Part shown: piece after piece, positions 1-10,829 of the stretch
Layout: the number at the start of each line of letters is the position of its first letter
Numbering within the stretch: position 1 is the first letter of the stretch
DNA from: Thermothielavioides terrestris NRRL 8126
Lineage: Eukaryota > Ascomycota > Sordariomycetes > Sordariales > Chaetomiaceae
Assembly: GCF_000226115.1 (NCBI RefSeq)
Contig: NC_016457.1
Coordinates: forward strand, 3,410,001-3,474,000
Length of the DNA: 64,000 bases
Direction of reading: 5' to 3'
The notes under the pieces: generated by a model
The model's database searches: none
What the model saw: only the letters and a program-made list of their open reading frames with translations
What the model was told of the DNA's origin: nothing
Position numbers and translations under genes: made by a program

Positions 1-860
1 CCTGCTGTCCTGTGCCGGCCCTCTCCTCTAGCACAATAACAATCTATCTCTCTAACAAAAAGCAAATGGATAAAATATATATAGGATATATATATAAAGG
101 TTGTTAAACCTACTATAGCAGTAGGCTATGTAAATAGAGTTAGAGAACTGCTATAGTAGTAGTTGTAGTAAGGTGGTTACTCCGAGCCACCTACCCTGCA
201 CCTCCGGCGCAGTAGTGGTTGTACAATGGGGTCCAAAAAGTTATACGCCACATTCAGCCCTCCCAAGCTACCTTTTTCCTATTCTGGCCATCTCCTACTT
301 ATACCTTCTATCCTCTGTTGCACACTGCTCTTCTTCTTCCTCTCCAAAACAACAACTTAGGATAGTCAGCCTATCGAAAATCTTTCGAAAGGAGCTTACA
401 GAGGCCTAGAGAAGCTATATCTAGGGCCTTCACGTTGCTAGGCTTATAGGAAGTTCTATTGCAGCCTAGACTAGGTTCCACCGCTCTACTATTAATCGAA
501 CTATCCAAGCAATTACTAACAACCTTGCTAATAGCTCCGAAAACCTATTTAAATCGGCTCCTAGGTTTGACTAGCCCCCTAAGCTCGATAAGCGAGCCGT
601 TTAGCATCTTCTTCGTTATACAAATGCCAATCGAACCGATACTTTTATAGCCTTAGCAACGCCCTCCAAATTAGGCCAATAGATCAACCGTTCGATAGTT
701 CGAGCCATCCTCAAAGCCAATAGCAAAGCTTGTCGACATGCTTATAAGAAGCCTTAGATCAGCCTAACCAACAAGATAAAGCGATTGGCCTTTCGTCGTC
801 GGAATAAGTGGACACCTTGGTCCTTAGTCTATTAGTCTAACAAAGCCTACTTCGAAGTAG

Positions 861-1347
861 TGAAATGGTGTAAAACCTCTATACTAACCTACTCCACTAT
901 ACCTAGGACTAGGCACGTAAGATAGCCCCTAGAGGAATATAATACCTCTCTAGACAGATGAAGATAGTACGTATCGAATAGTAGGAAGGATGTCTCCCAA
1001 AGGGAAGATACATAGCTCAGATACGTCTAGTAGGATATAGTAGAAAAGATAGAAGACAACGAGAATACGATCAAAGCTCAATAGCTCGAATGCCTATCGT
1101 CTAGATAGAGGTAGGACAATAAAAGGAGAGGCTCAATAGCCTTCCTAGAAGAAGGAGAACTACCAACGTAGTGTTAACGAATATATATTAACAACTACTT
1201 GATGTCTTGCTTAATAACGAAGAAGATAGGCTTAGCCCACTTAAATATATATGATTAGAGGGCTAGACCCCCCTAGCAACGAATGCGATACACTGAAACG
1301 AATAGAAAAACTAGGTCCCTATATCTAGGCAGTCTATTACCCCAATT
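861..1347 (+). repeat. Solo LTR, 490-bp family, copy 1
   Basis: The unit starts TGAAATGG and ends AATTCA, flanked by GTAG on both sides (857-860 and 1348-1351), a 4-bp target duplication. Three other copies of this roughly 490-bp unit lie at 25836-26332, 28182-28682 (minus) and 29429-29917. It contains a TATA-like stretch near 1243-1252 as expected for an LTR promoter. No internal region of the parent element is seen in the window, so 'solo LTR' is inferred from TG...CA ends and target duplication. Confidence 0.8.
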
Positions 1348-1560
1348 CAGTAGGGGAAGACGGTCGATCTATTTACGTCACTTAGACCCCTAAGGAAGAA
1401 TACTACTTAGATTGTCTTTAGCCATCGTTTAAAAGCGAGAGAACCAAAGTTGAGGTGTAGAGATACTTTTGTAGGCTATACAAAGGCCCTATTGTTATCC
1501 TTCCTTAGGGGACCCAGCTAAACTAGATAGAATATATAGATTAGATCTTTCTACCGTACT

Positions 1561-1808
1561 TGTTACACGCGGATAGTCCTCGGTGACCATCTAGCGGTAA
1601 ACGTGTAAGGATGAGAAAGATCAATGCCTCTTAGCCTCGTCAGCCGATGAGGCGGCACTCTTAAACACTAGTATATGTTACAAAAGTATGTTGATGTAGT
1701 CTACTGTTCTATAAAGGGGTTGCGGACGAGGTTCCTCTTTTAAGGGAACGCTCGTCACCCTTGACCGCGGTGCAGTCATAGGTGCCCTTGCCACAGTTGC
1801 GTATGACA
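1561..1808 (+). repeat. Young GC-rich solo LTR (248 bp) with perfect TSD GTACT
   Basis: It begins TGTTACACGCGG and ends GCGTATGACA. GTACT lies directly on both sides (1556-1560 and 1809-1813). The unit interrupts the Tc1 transposase frame. It holds a TATA-like TCTATAAAG at about 1710. Its base composition is much richer in GC than the surrounding RIP-mutated DNA, suggesting insertion after the main wave of mutation, or escape because it is short. No second copy is visible in this window. Confidence 0.82.
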
Positions 1809-2301
1809 GTACTTCCTTCCTTTCTATAAGAAGATAAGGGCCTTATACGGGCTATAGTATATAGTTGCAAAAGGATAGAGCTATATACCACTATAGTAGG
1901 TTCCTAGGCTTGGTCAAGAAGGCTACGAACATCTAGATCTTAGATTGGCTACCCCAGAGCCTAGACCTCTCTCTAATCGAGAATATATAGCACTAGATAA
2001 AGATTTGGATTTTTAAGGAAAGGCACTATATTAAAAACGTTACCTAGATGGCTATAGCTATCTAAAGGACTTAGGAGCAGGTGCCTATCGAGTTGCTTAT
2101 TAAGCTAGTAGAAGGAATGCCTAAATAGATAGAAATATTATATATTGCAAAGGGTAGGCTAATCAAATATTGACAGATGAGCTAGTATTTTAAGTAGGAA
2201 GTTGTCAAGTTGTATTATAGTTGAGTAATGCGAAGATGAAGTTAGGTAGTGCTAAGGGGCTGTGGCGCATAACTTTTTGGACCCCATTGTATCCTAAGGG
2301 A

Positions 2302-2397
2302 CCTACCCTGCACTATCTCCTAACCGACCTACCTTGCACCTCTCTTACGCGTCCTACCCTGCACCTCTCTTACGCGTCCTACCCTGCACCTCCTACC
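2302..2397 (+). repeat. Short 25-bp tandem repeat (4 units)
   Basis: Units starting CCTACC(C/T)TGCAC occur at 2302, 2328, 2353 and 2378, with period 25-26. A related unit lies left of the Tc1 element at 191-206, so the transposon seems to have landed inside this minisatellite. Confidence 0.7.
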
Positions 2398-2939
2398 TAC
2401 CTTATACCTACTATATCTGAATGGCTATATAGTAACTAAACCTTTACTAAAATGGGACTGGCCTATATATATCGATAGCTTAGTCAAAGGACTATATATC
2501 TATATATATACTATCTAGGGTTAGGGTTGGTAAGGCCTTCAAATTTGGGGTTAAAGTAGGTGGGGCTATAGAGGCAGTGGGCCCAGTGATTGGTTAGAGC
2601 CAGTTCGCGAGCTTGCGAGCCGATTTTTAGAAAAACCCGGCCAAATGAGTTTTGTAGGTGTGGGAAATCCGCCCTATAGCCCGCTAGCTCGTGCAGTACA
2701 CTGCACCTAGGCCGGTGGGTATATGAGCGGGAGAGGAGATGCCCGCTCAACAGTGGAATACAAACTACTATTTAGCTCAACGCAAGCCTATATTAGTCCT
2801 TTCTAGCCCATGCCGCACTACCACTGTAGAAGGCTACAGGCCTTTCAGGCCCTGTAAGCCCTTCTAAGTTCTCCTGCCCGGTTCTAAGCTATAGTGCCTG
2901 CAAAAGCTTCTGGAATAACCCAATCTCAACAAAGGTAGT
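2398..2939. other. Gene-free repeat-island sequence, unassigned
   Basis: There is moderate GC here and no convincing coding frame. The stretch contains two telomere-like TTAGGG-type units near 2517-2530 and some short inverted repeats, but no element ends that I could pair. Confidence 0.5.
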
Positions 2940-3849
2940 AGTAGGAAATCAAATATATATAAAGAGAGAGAGTTATAGAAACGAACTAGATATATAGCGA
3001 GTTCCTATTAGGTCTACTATAGAGTTAAAGCAGTAATATTGTAGACGGAGAATAATTATATAGAAAATAACGAATATTACTAATAGGATATAAAACAAAT
3101 ATACAATGAAACCAACGAAGACGACGTAGCCGTTGCTATATATAAGAAGGTTAAGAGACGTATATAAAGCGAAATGATGTAGAGAGAGCTAACATATAGA
3201 GAGAAAGAAGGATAGAAATATATAATAGAAGTGAGAAAAAGTGTAAAGTACGAAGTTTATAGATAAAAAGGAGTTTTAAAGGTGTAAGAGAGGACTAGGT
3301 CGTATATAATTAGTAGATATACTATATATAGCGTAGTTGCTATAAAAGAGGATGTAGAATAGAGGAGGAGCTAATTAGTACCCTACGAAAGTAATGTAAA
3401 TAAACAATCTACAGCTAGACAATAGGATAACTATAAGTAGCGAGTACCCAATAGACAACTACGGTAGACCGCTCTAACAACAGAGCAGGCACTAGCGTTC
3501 GTTATAGCCGACTCTACACTAAGCCTAATCTACGCTCAACGCTACACTACACCTACTCCGATTTAACTCCCTATCTGGAGGGGGGGGTATATTATAGACT
3601 AGGCTATACCCGGGCTAGGTATATAAGGCTACGCCTAAGATTTATAATGGTCCTATATTAGGTTTATAGGAAGTCTGTAGCAGGCTCGCCTTGCGCCTAG
3701 AATAACGTCGGTCCAAGCTCCCTATATACGAGCTTCTGAAAACTCTATACGCAAAGGCTACAACCTATACTTCCCCTTTTTTCTCCTTAAGGTAATTGAA
3801 TAGAACATTGTACGCTTATCTGTAGACGCTATAAGGCTAGCACGTTATA
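2940..3849 (+). mobile_element. 3' end of a Ty3/gypsy element (internal 3' region plus LTR)
   Basis: Positions 3590-3849 are a 260-bp LTR of the same family as the pairs at 9633/17207 and the copy at 24206. Just upstream is a purine tract (GGAGGGGGGGTA), the expected polypurine tract before a 3' LTR. About 170 bp upstream of it aligns with the 3' non-coding region of the full minus-strand copy. The 5' part is absent. The left limit is approximate. The LTR ends exactly where pogo sequence starts (3850), so this element was inserted in that pogo copy. Confidence 0.75.
3590..3849 (+). repeat. 3' LTR of the truncated Ty3/gypsy element
   Basis: This 260-bp LTR has the same length as the other three copies of the family in this window. 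Its TGTTACAGAC start is degraded to TATTATAGAC and its end to ACGTTATA, as expected from C-to-T mutation. Confidence 0.8.
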
Positions 3850-4647
3850 TATAGCGAGTATTCTCTATTCAAGCCTTGTTTTTATTAATATAATAGGCGA
3901 AGAACTAGATACCTATAGGCTAGAGCGACTACTACGCGATTTCCTAGTACTAGAGCTATAGCTAACGTAAAGCTGTATCTAGGTAGGCGATAAATAAAAG
4001 CTATTTACTAACGAAGATGACAGCTTCTCTTGAATATAATCTAACGACGATAATATCAACGATAATAGCGACGATGATATCGAGTCGCCTCTGCTATATA
4101 GAAGTACTTACAACGGCGAAGTCGCTCTCTAACAAGCCTATAATAGAATTAATAAGCTTATCCAAAGTGGCGAGTATACAAGGTGAGAAAGTATATAGCG
4201 TAGGAAGCTCAACACTAATAATCTATAGCTAGGGGGGATTATAATAGTTTGCTATATTTATAGATATATCTAGATGGTAATAGCGAGCTAGTATCCATAG
4301 GTTTAGCCGCCTTATAGTAAGTAGGTAGCAGTCAGAAGCGCGTAGTCAAGGAAGTAGTTAGGGTGCATAGTTAAGGTACGCAAGCTAGCTTTATATTATA
4401 TAAATATATCTTAAATCTGGATTAAAATTTTATTGCGTTTTTAAGCTTTTTGAGCTATTCTATATATTTGCAGGGTAGTCGAATTGATACAGTTGCGAAT
4501 TGCGATACTTTGAGCCAAGACGCGATCATATACAAAATTAGGTAGGGAGGTGTCCAGTTTTAGGGTAGGTGTCCGGCAATTTTGTGCCTCTCTCTCCCTC
4601 CGGGAGAGAGGGCTGCGAAAATACCCACTTTTCCTTCCGCCCTCGGG
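3850..4647 (+). mobile_element. 3' fragment of a pogo/Fot1-type DNA transposon
   Basis: The sequence parallels the right end of the larger pogo copy (about 36,385-37,195 plus 43,400-43,440), including the acidic C-terminal part of the transposase frame (IGEELDTYRLERLL) and a right TIR of about 140 bp ending CCCTCGGG with TA following at 4648-4649. The left half is missing. A gypsy LTR abuts its left edge. Confidence 0.78.
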
Positions 4648-4657
4648 TAGAGAAGTG

Positions 4658-4865
4658 TGTTAGAACCAGCCTAACCCGGCGCCCTAAGCCGGCCCCACCG
4701 AGATTAGAATTTACTAGCCTAGGTGCCAAACCTGCCGCCCAAGACTAGGCTCCTCTCCTCGATCTTTCTCACAATACGACATCTTCAACACTATGATTGA
4801 TCACAGTTGTATACATTGCTTGCATCGTGATAGCTTCATCCTCCTAAGCTTGCGCAGTGGATCCC
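4658..4865 (+). repeat. Divergent solo LTR of the copia family
   Basis: It starts TGTTAGAACC like the copia LTRs at 37196 and 43182, and shares the central block ending with GATAGCTTCATC. It begins ten bases after the pogo element's last base. The right end is approximate, since I could not find a matching target duplication. It marks the edge between repeats and the permease gene island. Confidence 0.6.
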
Positions 4866-5060
4866 ATAGGAATCTCAGCTTCCATCGCATTTTTGCTAGG
4901 CTTCGCCGGTGCAAGTCTGGGCATGTTTCAGGCCTCGTCCGTTGGTCCATTGGCCAAGAAGGCTGGACTCAGTGACATTGGGCTTTGGCTCGATTGGAGC
5001 GTTGCCATTGTCGCATATTCGCCGATGCGCTGGTTGGAGGTCAAGTTCATCGGCAGGTGA
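4857..5060 (+). pseudogene. Possible 5'-truncated gene remnant at the transposon edge
   Basis: A 67-codon open frame runs from the LTR edge. It begins with GTG, not ATG, then a hydrophobic stretch (SIAFLLGFAGASLGMF) and ends after KFIGR. It may be the decayed start of a fungal gene cut by the LTR, or chance. No domain is recognised. Confidence 0.2.
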
Positions 5061-5942
5061 AATGAGATTTCAACGCCGAACCAACATGTGAGCTGCATGA
5101 CGGGTTTAGCCCAGTCTGTCTCCCAGAGGAAGAGAGTGCTGTGGGGACTATGCAGGGATCCGACAACAGCCCTAGCCGCCTGATGCTTGCATCATGGCGG
5201 TCACATTCTTAAATCCCGCACCAGATGTAACCTCACAGCAGTACCGCGTTTGGGGGGCTACGGATGAGCATTGCTTTTCTGCTCTGGGCGGTCCGGAGAC
5301 GCAAGAGCGCAGCGCGAATTTTCGTTCTTCCCCTTTACAAGAAAATTTTTGTTTCTGCCCGATTCCAAACCAGGACCAATCCAAACCGACGGAATCTCGA
5401 ACCAGCCAACATGAATGCACGAACTCCCATTGGTCAATTAATTAAGTCTCGTTTTTTTCGCAAGGCCTATTTATCTCCCTGTTGCCTCTCTTCCTCCATA
5501 CTCCCCATCTTCCACTCTTAACCATCTTCGCTAGCTATCAATGCGATTGGCGCTATTCCTGGTAGCTCTGTCTCGAGGAAGTCAAACTTAGCGGGCTCAG
5601 CGATCTCCAGCAACCCTGGCAACCATCAAGTCGACCGCGAGGCAACCCAGTCTTAGCACTGGGCTCTGCCCACTAGCCGAAGAAGTCTGGCCTCCTTAGG
5701 AGATGATGGCAGCCGTGCAGTCCATGGCCGGACGTTTCGATTGAAGGGGTTGCAGTTTCTTTAGAAATAGTCCGTTGGTTTTTGCCTACGGATTCCGCAT
5801 GCGGGTCACCGTCAGCAGAAGAGTGAGTGGTTGGGGAATTCTTAATGACACGGCCAAGATTGCAGACGGGAGCTGACAGAGTGCTATTATTCACAACAGA
5901 ACTTGGAAGCACGCCACCATTTTTGTCGTCATTTTCCCCATA
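5061..5942. promoter_or_regulatory. Upstream region of the metal permease gene
   Basis: This is unique, GC-balanced sequence with no credible gene. It should contain the promoter and 5' leader of the permease. An inverted CCAAT box (CATTGGTCAATTA) lies near 5430 and a pyrimidine-rich stretch at 5480-5520. No recognised iron or zinc response element was identified. Confidence 0.4.
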
Positions 5943-7430
5943 ATGAAGCGGTTCAGCGTCCTCAACTGGCTTGCCACCCTTGGCGTCAAGGAGGCCATCG
6001 AAGATGCCGCGCCGACCCAGCAGGTGGTGACGGCAACCGCCGAAGCGGTCGACAAGGGGGCAGTTGTGTTGGTTGGGGCCAGCGACAACATCACCGGATT
6101 CGTCGAAAAGTCCAAGGCACGCATGCTAGACCGGTGGCTCGACGCTCTTGTGCGTGTGTCAGGGTCTGAGGCCATGTTCATCGTCATCGTCTTGGGTCTC
6201 TTGACCTGGGCCTTCTTGGGAATTCCCTTCGGCAAGTCGGCTGACTGGGCTGTCATGATCTCGGATGTCCAAGCCATCGTCAGCTACCTGTTTGACTCCC
6301 TCCTGATGCGCCAGCAGCTCAACGAGTACGAGAGGTTTATCCGGGTCTCGGCTATGCTGCAGTCGCGGAACCTCAGCCACCGTCGGATGCTGAGGCAGAT
6401 TGCCAGGGGTGGCCGCCATGTCGTTGCGCCCGAGGACCTCGGGAATCTCGAGCAGGTCCGATTCAGCGAGGACCTCCCGAAGGAAAGCTTCATCGGTCGC
6501 GTGTCAACTTTGGCCTCCAGGATCTTCGGCCACATTGTCACTGTCGGGTTCTACTGGCTATGCATCTTCATCTGGCTTGGATTTGGCCAGTACTGCGGAT
6601 GGAGCGACGAATGGCAGCTCTACATAAACTCCGCCACCTCGGCCCTCATGGTCTTTATCTTCGCCTTCCTCGCCAACATCCAGGAGCGTCACACCGACTA
6701 CAACGACCAGTGCCTCAACTCCATCTTTGAGGTCGACTCGGCCGTCGAGCTCAAGCTCCGCCTTCTCAGTGGCGACACCATGCCAAACCCCGCGGTCGTC
6801 ATCCCAGCGCCGAAGGTGGGAAAGCTGCAGCGGGCCATCTTCTACTATGCAGACCTCGTCGGCACCCTGGTGGGCCTCGCCATCCTCATAATTGCCATGG
6901 TTGTCTGGCTGGCCATCGGCCCCGTCCTGTCGTTCAGCTCTGATTGGTGGCTCATCATCGGCACGTACGCAGGCCTAGTGGGCTTGAACGATGGCTTCGT
7001 CCTCCGCAATGTGCAGCTGCAGCTCAGTCGTTACCAAGACAAGGCTTTCGACCAGGTTCAACTCGAGGACAAGGCCATCTTCGACGATATTCGTGTCTCG
7101 GACCCCAAGATTGAATACGTCGAGGACGACTCGCTCAGCTACCGACTTTCCGAGCGAATGGGCATTGTCACCTCCCACGAGGTCACTGTCGTGCTCGGTG
7201 GCATTGCGATCCTCGGCCTTCTTGCCGGCGCCACTGCCATGAAATGGTCCACTACGGGACAGCTATTGTGCAACATCCCTCCGAGCGTCGTCGAGTGCTT
7301 CTTCATGATGATCCTCATCACGGGACACAACATCAGCGACTCACGAAGGCGCGCCGATCTGCGCACCTTGTATGTCCGGCGACTTAAACTTCTGGGATAC
7401 GTCGAGAAGCTCGAGGCCTCATCGCCCTAA
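5943..7430 (+). CDS. Low-affinity Fe/metal permease, Fet4-type (495 aa)
   Basis: This is a plasma-membrane carrier of the fungal low-affinity iron permease family (yeast Fet4 moves Fe2+, and also Cu and Zn). I count about eight membrane segments, near residues 77-97, 103-122, 198-219, 230-248, 304-329, 335-352, 413-433 and 449-466. The family-like features are the repeated two-helix units, the loop AFLANIQERHTDYND after segment 4, and GLNDGFVLRNVQ after segment 6. A single exon runs from ATG to TAA. It is the only intact gene in the transposon-rich half, flanked by repeats about 1.1 kb upstream and 0.5 kb downstream. The gene shows no RIP-type stops. The metal preference cannot be told from sequence alone. 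Confidence 0.9.
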   Translation: MKRFSVLNWLATLGVKEAIEDAAPTQQVVTATAEAVDKGAVVLVGASDNITGFVEKSKARMLDRWLDALVRVSGSEAMFIVIVLGLLTWAFLGIPFGKSADWAVMISDVQAIVSYLFDSLLMRQQLNEYERFIRVSAMLQSRNLSHRRMLRQIARGGRHVVAPEDLGNLEQVRFSEDLPKESFIGRVSTLASRIFGHIVTVGFYWLCIFIWLGFGQYCGWSDEWQLYINSATSALMVFIFAFLANIQERHTDYNDQCLNSIFEVDSAVELKLRLLSGDTMPNPAVVIPAPKVGKLQRAIFYYADLVGTLVGLAILIIAMVVWLAIGPVLSFSSDWWLIIGTYAGLVGLNDGFVLRNVQLQLSRYQDKAFDQVQLEDKAIFDDIRVSDPKIEYVEDDSLSYRLSERMGIVTSHEVTVVLGGIAILGLLAGATAMKWSTTGQLLCNIPPSVVECFFMMILITGHNISDSRRRADLRTLYVRRLKLLGYVEKLEASSP

Positions 7431-7937
7431 GTCACAAAGCAGGAGTGCATCCTCGGTGCGAGCTGTTTGCATGTTGCGACCGTCACTGTAGAGTGTTTCA
7501 TCGTCTGTACCTCGTAATGTTCTGTTCATCTGTATTGCCCCTCAACGGGCAAACTATAATAGGGTCTCAACGCCTCTATTAAGTTAATTTAGTAGCTGCA
7601 ATTATTTTATTACCAACTTTAATCCGTTGGAAGTCGACCTTAGAATAGTCGGGTTCAATCATTCATTGTCTCACACTTTGAATAATAGATTAACATATGC
7701 TTCAAGAACACCTTCTAATGTTATATTACTGTTATTTTTAACTACTGCGTTATATCAATGAATACTGAGATTGAGTTACTTCAAAAGCATTATTATAATT
7801 CCTACTCTAATATACCCTTAGCCAAGAGTCGCCGGTCTTTCTACCGCTATTATAAAGAAAAGCTATACCTGAAAGCTAGGTAAAAAACCTATATCCCACC
7901 TTGAGAACTAAGAAACAAACGAATCTAAATCTATATA
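7431..7937. other. 3' region of the permease gene grading into RIP-mutated DNA
   Basis: The first 120 bases keep normal composition and include a small inverted repeat (GCCCCTCAACGGGC, 7537-7550), probably the 3' UTR. From about 7,560 the DNA becomes AT-rich with no coding content. Confidence 0.5.
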
Positions 7938-8131
7938 TGAGGAGAGGAGGCGAAGGCACATCAGGTGGCTGAGCGAGAGCCGGAGAGAAGCGGATGATAA
8001 TCGAGGTTGCTTCTCCCAGTAGGTGAGAGGAGAGCTGAAATCTATATACATATACAGCAGCTTAGCCTCACAGATGCTAGAGCTATATAGCTATAGACCT
8101 ATAGAGAGGGGGGCCAGTGTAGTACACGATA
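7938..8131 (-). repeat. 3' LTR of TRIM copy 1
   Basis: This copy corresponds to the LTRs at 9301, 26476, 27813, 31509 and 32933. Its terminal TG...CA is partly mutated (ends ...CACGATA on the plus strand). Confidence 0.75.
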
Positions 8132-9300
8132 TACCCCCTAGACGCGCTCCAAGAGGAGCGGGCCTATAGAAAAACGCAAAGTACACTAGGCTACAGACCT
8201 AACTAAAGATCTATCTCTCGAACAAAGGAAAGAAAAAACAAGCGCCTAACAAGGCTATTGAGGCCCGCAGTTGCCTCTAGTTGTTAGCTATATTGGCTAG
8301 ATGCTTCGTCAAATAGATCTCCACTATTGAGAGTGTCGATAGTAGTAGCAGTACTTGCCATTATACTACCTTAGCTAGTACTCCTAGGCGTACTATTAGC
8401 GACGCTGCTATTAGCGTCGTCTATTAACTGTATTAGGGGCCTCTATTAATATAGTTTCCTCTATTCTATTATCATTGCTAGCACTATGATTAGTAGGGAG
8501 GCCGCTCTCTCTAAATACGTCTAGGCGTTCTTAGTATATAGCTCCGGAAAATTGGTTCTAGAGTGTAAGGACTACTAGTAGGTTCCTTGCTTAAGCCTTG
8601 GCCTCTAGCGCTTAAGCACTTCTATACTCTCCAGATAGGATAGAGAGTGGGGAGGAGCCTACCTTTCCAGTTCCTCTTTAGCTATACCCCCTAGATGACC
8701 TAGAGAGCTTAGGAACTGTCACTAGGCCCTTTTGGGCTACAACTCTAATAGGGTGTAGAGCATATACTATACTTAGGAGCTGAAGAACTAGGTATAGAAC
8801 TGTAGGCGCCTAGAACCTACAGTCACTATTGTATACCTAATACCTAATTTCATAGCGCTAGCTTATTAGAAAGGCTACTAGGAACTTAGGTCTCTATAGC
8901 AAAGCCGAAAAAGGCTATAGGAAGTGCCCTATCTTGCGAAGGCGGATAAAGAAAAAAGGTCTTCTAGGACTGTAATACCTCCTGAATAGTAGAGCCGCCT
9001 ATCGATCGCTTCTAAGAATGGCCTTGGTATGTGCGCTAGTGGCTTAGCGGGCAGTAGCTAAGATTGCAAGAGGTCGAGAGAACTGAACGCTCTAAGAAAA
9101 AAGGGGTTCGAAAAAGGAGGTCGGAGGTCGGAGGTCGACGATCGAAGGCGCTCTCAATCGTAAGAGGTAGGCGCGAGAGATAGAGAGATACTATAGTAGT
9201 TGCGAGCTCGAGAGGCTAGAAAAGAGAAGAAAGGAAGTAAAAAGATAGCCCTATAAAGCAACCTCCGAAGGTGATTTGAAGCGCGAACTAGACTTATAAC

Positions 9301-9494
9301 TAAGGAGAGGAGGCGAGAGTATATTAGGTAGCTAAGCGAGAGCTGGAGAGAAGAGGATAATAATCGAGGGTGCTCCTCCTAGTAGGTAGGAAGAGAGCTA
9401 AGATCTATATATATATATGGGAGCTCAGCCCTATAGATGCTAGAGGTATAGAGCCACAGACCCATAGACAGGGGGGCTAGTGTAGTATACAACA
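9301..9494 (-). repeat. 5' LTR of TRIM copy 1
   Basis: This 194-bp direct repeat of 7938-8131 ends with CA, followed by the target duplication ATATA at 9495-9499. Confidence 0.75.
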
Positions 9495-9499
9495 ATATA

Positions 9500-9627
9500 C
9501 TATAAAAGAAAGGCAAAATCGTAGCTAGGCTAGATTAGTTAGAAGGTCTATAAGTAATTTATTTCTTACTCCTAAGCTAGTTCTAGCTTTATACTAAGCT
9601 TATACTTTAAGAGCCTTCTTAACTACA
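9500..9627. other. Short unassigned RIP-mutated spacer
   Basis: This is AT-rich sequence between TRIM copy 1 and the Ty3/gypsy element. It is continuous with 17,472 onward if the gypsy insertion is removed. Confidence 0.4.
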
Positions 9628-9632
9628 ATAGC

Positions 9633-9892
9633 TGTAACGTACTAGCCTTATAGCGTCTACAGATAAGCGCATAATGTTCTATTCAACTACCTTAAGGAGA
9701 GAAAAGAAGAAGTATAGGTTACAGCTCTCGTACACAGAGTTTTCAGAGGCTCGCGTACAGGGGGCTCGGGCCAATGTTATTCTAAGCGTAAAGCGGGCCC
9801 ACCTCAGGCCTACGGCGGGCTTGTCACAGGACTGCTATAGATCCTAGATATAGCCTTATATACCTAGCCTAGGTATAGCCTAGTCTATAATA
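9633..9892 (-). repeat. 3' LTR of the Ty3/gypsy chromovirus
   Basis: The 260-bp LTR's outer edge keeps TGTAACGTAC (plus strand), the inner edge is degraded to CTATAATA. It differs from its partner at many transition sites, as expected for RIP. Confidence 0.85.
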
Positions 9893-10829
9893 TACCTCTC
9901 CTCTCGTCTAGATATAGAGTTAGATTAGGGTAGGCGAGGCGTAACGTTGGACACGGATCTAGTCTAGCGTAGGGTCGATCGTAGTAAACGTTAGTACCTA
10001 GCTCGGTATTTAAGCAGTCTAGTGTAGCTACCTATAATCCTACTACCTAGCTATAGGTTATTTATTTATATCTCTTTAGTAGGGCACTAATTAGTTCCTT
10101 CCTTGTTTTATACTATTCTCTATAGCAACTATATTATATAAGGTGTACTTACTAATCGTATATAGCTAACCTCTACCTATTGCTATTAAAATCCTTTGCC
10201 TTATATAAACTCACTCTCTATATTCTCTTTCTATTTCTATTGTACGCCTTTTTCCTCTCTTCTATAACCCTATCTTCCTCCCGCTAGCGTGCTAACATCT
10301 CTCCTACTATTTCGCTTTATATATATTTTTTATCTACTATACTACTATCTTATATATATCCTTATTTTTTATACTTATATTTTATATCCTATTTGTTCTA
10401 TTAAGTACCCTCTTCGTATATTATTAGCCTTTTTCTATCTAAACTATATAGTTGTTCTATATCTATATAAGCTATTCTTATATAACGACGTTTATATCGC
10501 CCCTACTATCCTCTACTAAATGTTCGTTTTACGCCTACCTCGTTTCTACGACTCTTCCCTTTACGCTTGCTTGGTTCCTAGCTACCTCCTTTATATATAT
10601 TTCCTATATATATCCTATCTACTCGCTTTAGCCTTTATAGCAACTTTTCGTTTCCCTTTCAACTATAATATATCCTTAAAGCTTACCTATTAGGGTATTA
10701 ATAGCGATTACTTCCTTTAGAGATAGTAGTAAAGGGCGTCATCTTAGAGGGGACGACAACTAAGACTGCAATATACATCGTTCTATATTAGGCCTGCTCT
10801 AGCCCTAGACTAGAAGCTAATAATGTCCT

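Larger units (their letters stand above)
380..2220 (+). pseudogene. Tc1/mariner transposase remnant
   Basis: Reading through RIP-type stops gives a DNA-binding part near 660-860 and, after the first nested LTR, a stretch starting VGEDGRSIYVT and then PKEEYYLDCL, SERTKVEVQRYFCR and GPIVILPQG, typical of the DDE_3 transposase core. After the second LTR the frame continues through WLPQSLDLSLIEN, the degraded form of the conserved SPDLNPIEN box. The coding sequence is split into three pieces and has many TAG/TAA codons, so it cannot make protein. Most stops are explained by C-to-T changes. Confidence 0.82.
224..2289 (+). mobile_element. Tc1/mariner-type DNA transposon, inactive, with two nested solo LTRs
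   Basis: Both ends carry the same inverted sequence, beginning CAATGGGGTCCAAAAAG, and each end is flanked by TA, the usual Tc1/mariner target duplication (TA at 222-223 and 2290-2291). Removing the two nested LTRs (861-1347 and 1561-1808) leaves about 1.3 kb, the normal length for fungal Tc1-like elements. The inside decodes on the plus strand as a broken transposase. Confidence is high for the superfamily; the exact family name is not established. Confidence 0.88.
7938..9494 (-). mobile_element. Non-autonomous LTR element (TRIM-like), copy 1
   Basis: Two direct LTRs of about 194 bp (7938-8131 and 9301-9494) enclose about 1.17 kb with no coding frame. The 5-bp flank ATATA is present on both sides. 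The same arrangement recurs in reverse at 26476-28022 and 31509-33152. Orientation is assigned from a purine tract (complement of TACCCCCTAG) next to the 8131 LTR edge, so the element reads on the minus strand. Lack of gag-pol plus intact ends and target duplication indicates mobilisation by another element's enzymes. Confidence 0.82.

Noticed and set aside
2302..2397. Short regular repeats resembling a CRISPR array
   Set aside because: They are contiguous 25-bp tandem units without spacers in a eukaryotic genome.
2515..2530. Telomere-like TTAGGG units
   Set aside because: There are only about two units, too few for a telomere or interstitial telomeric array.
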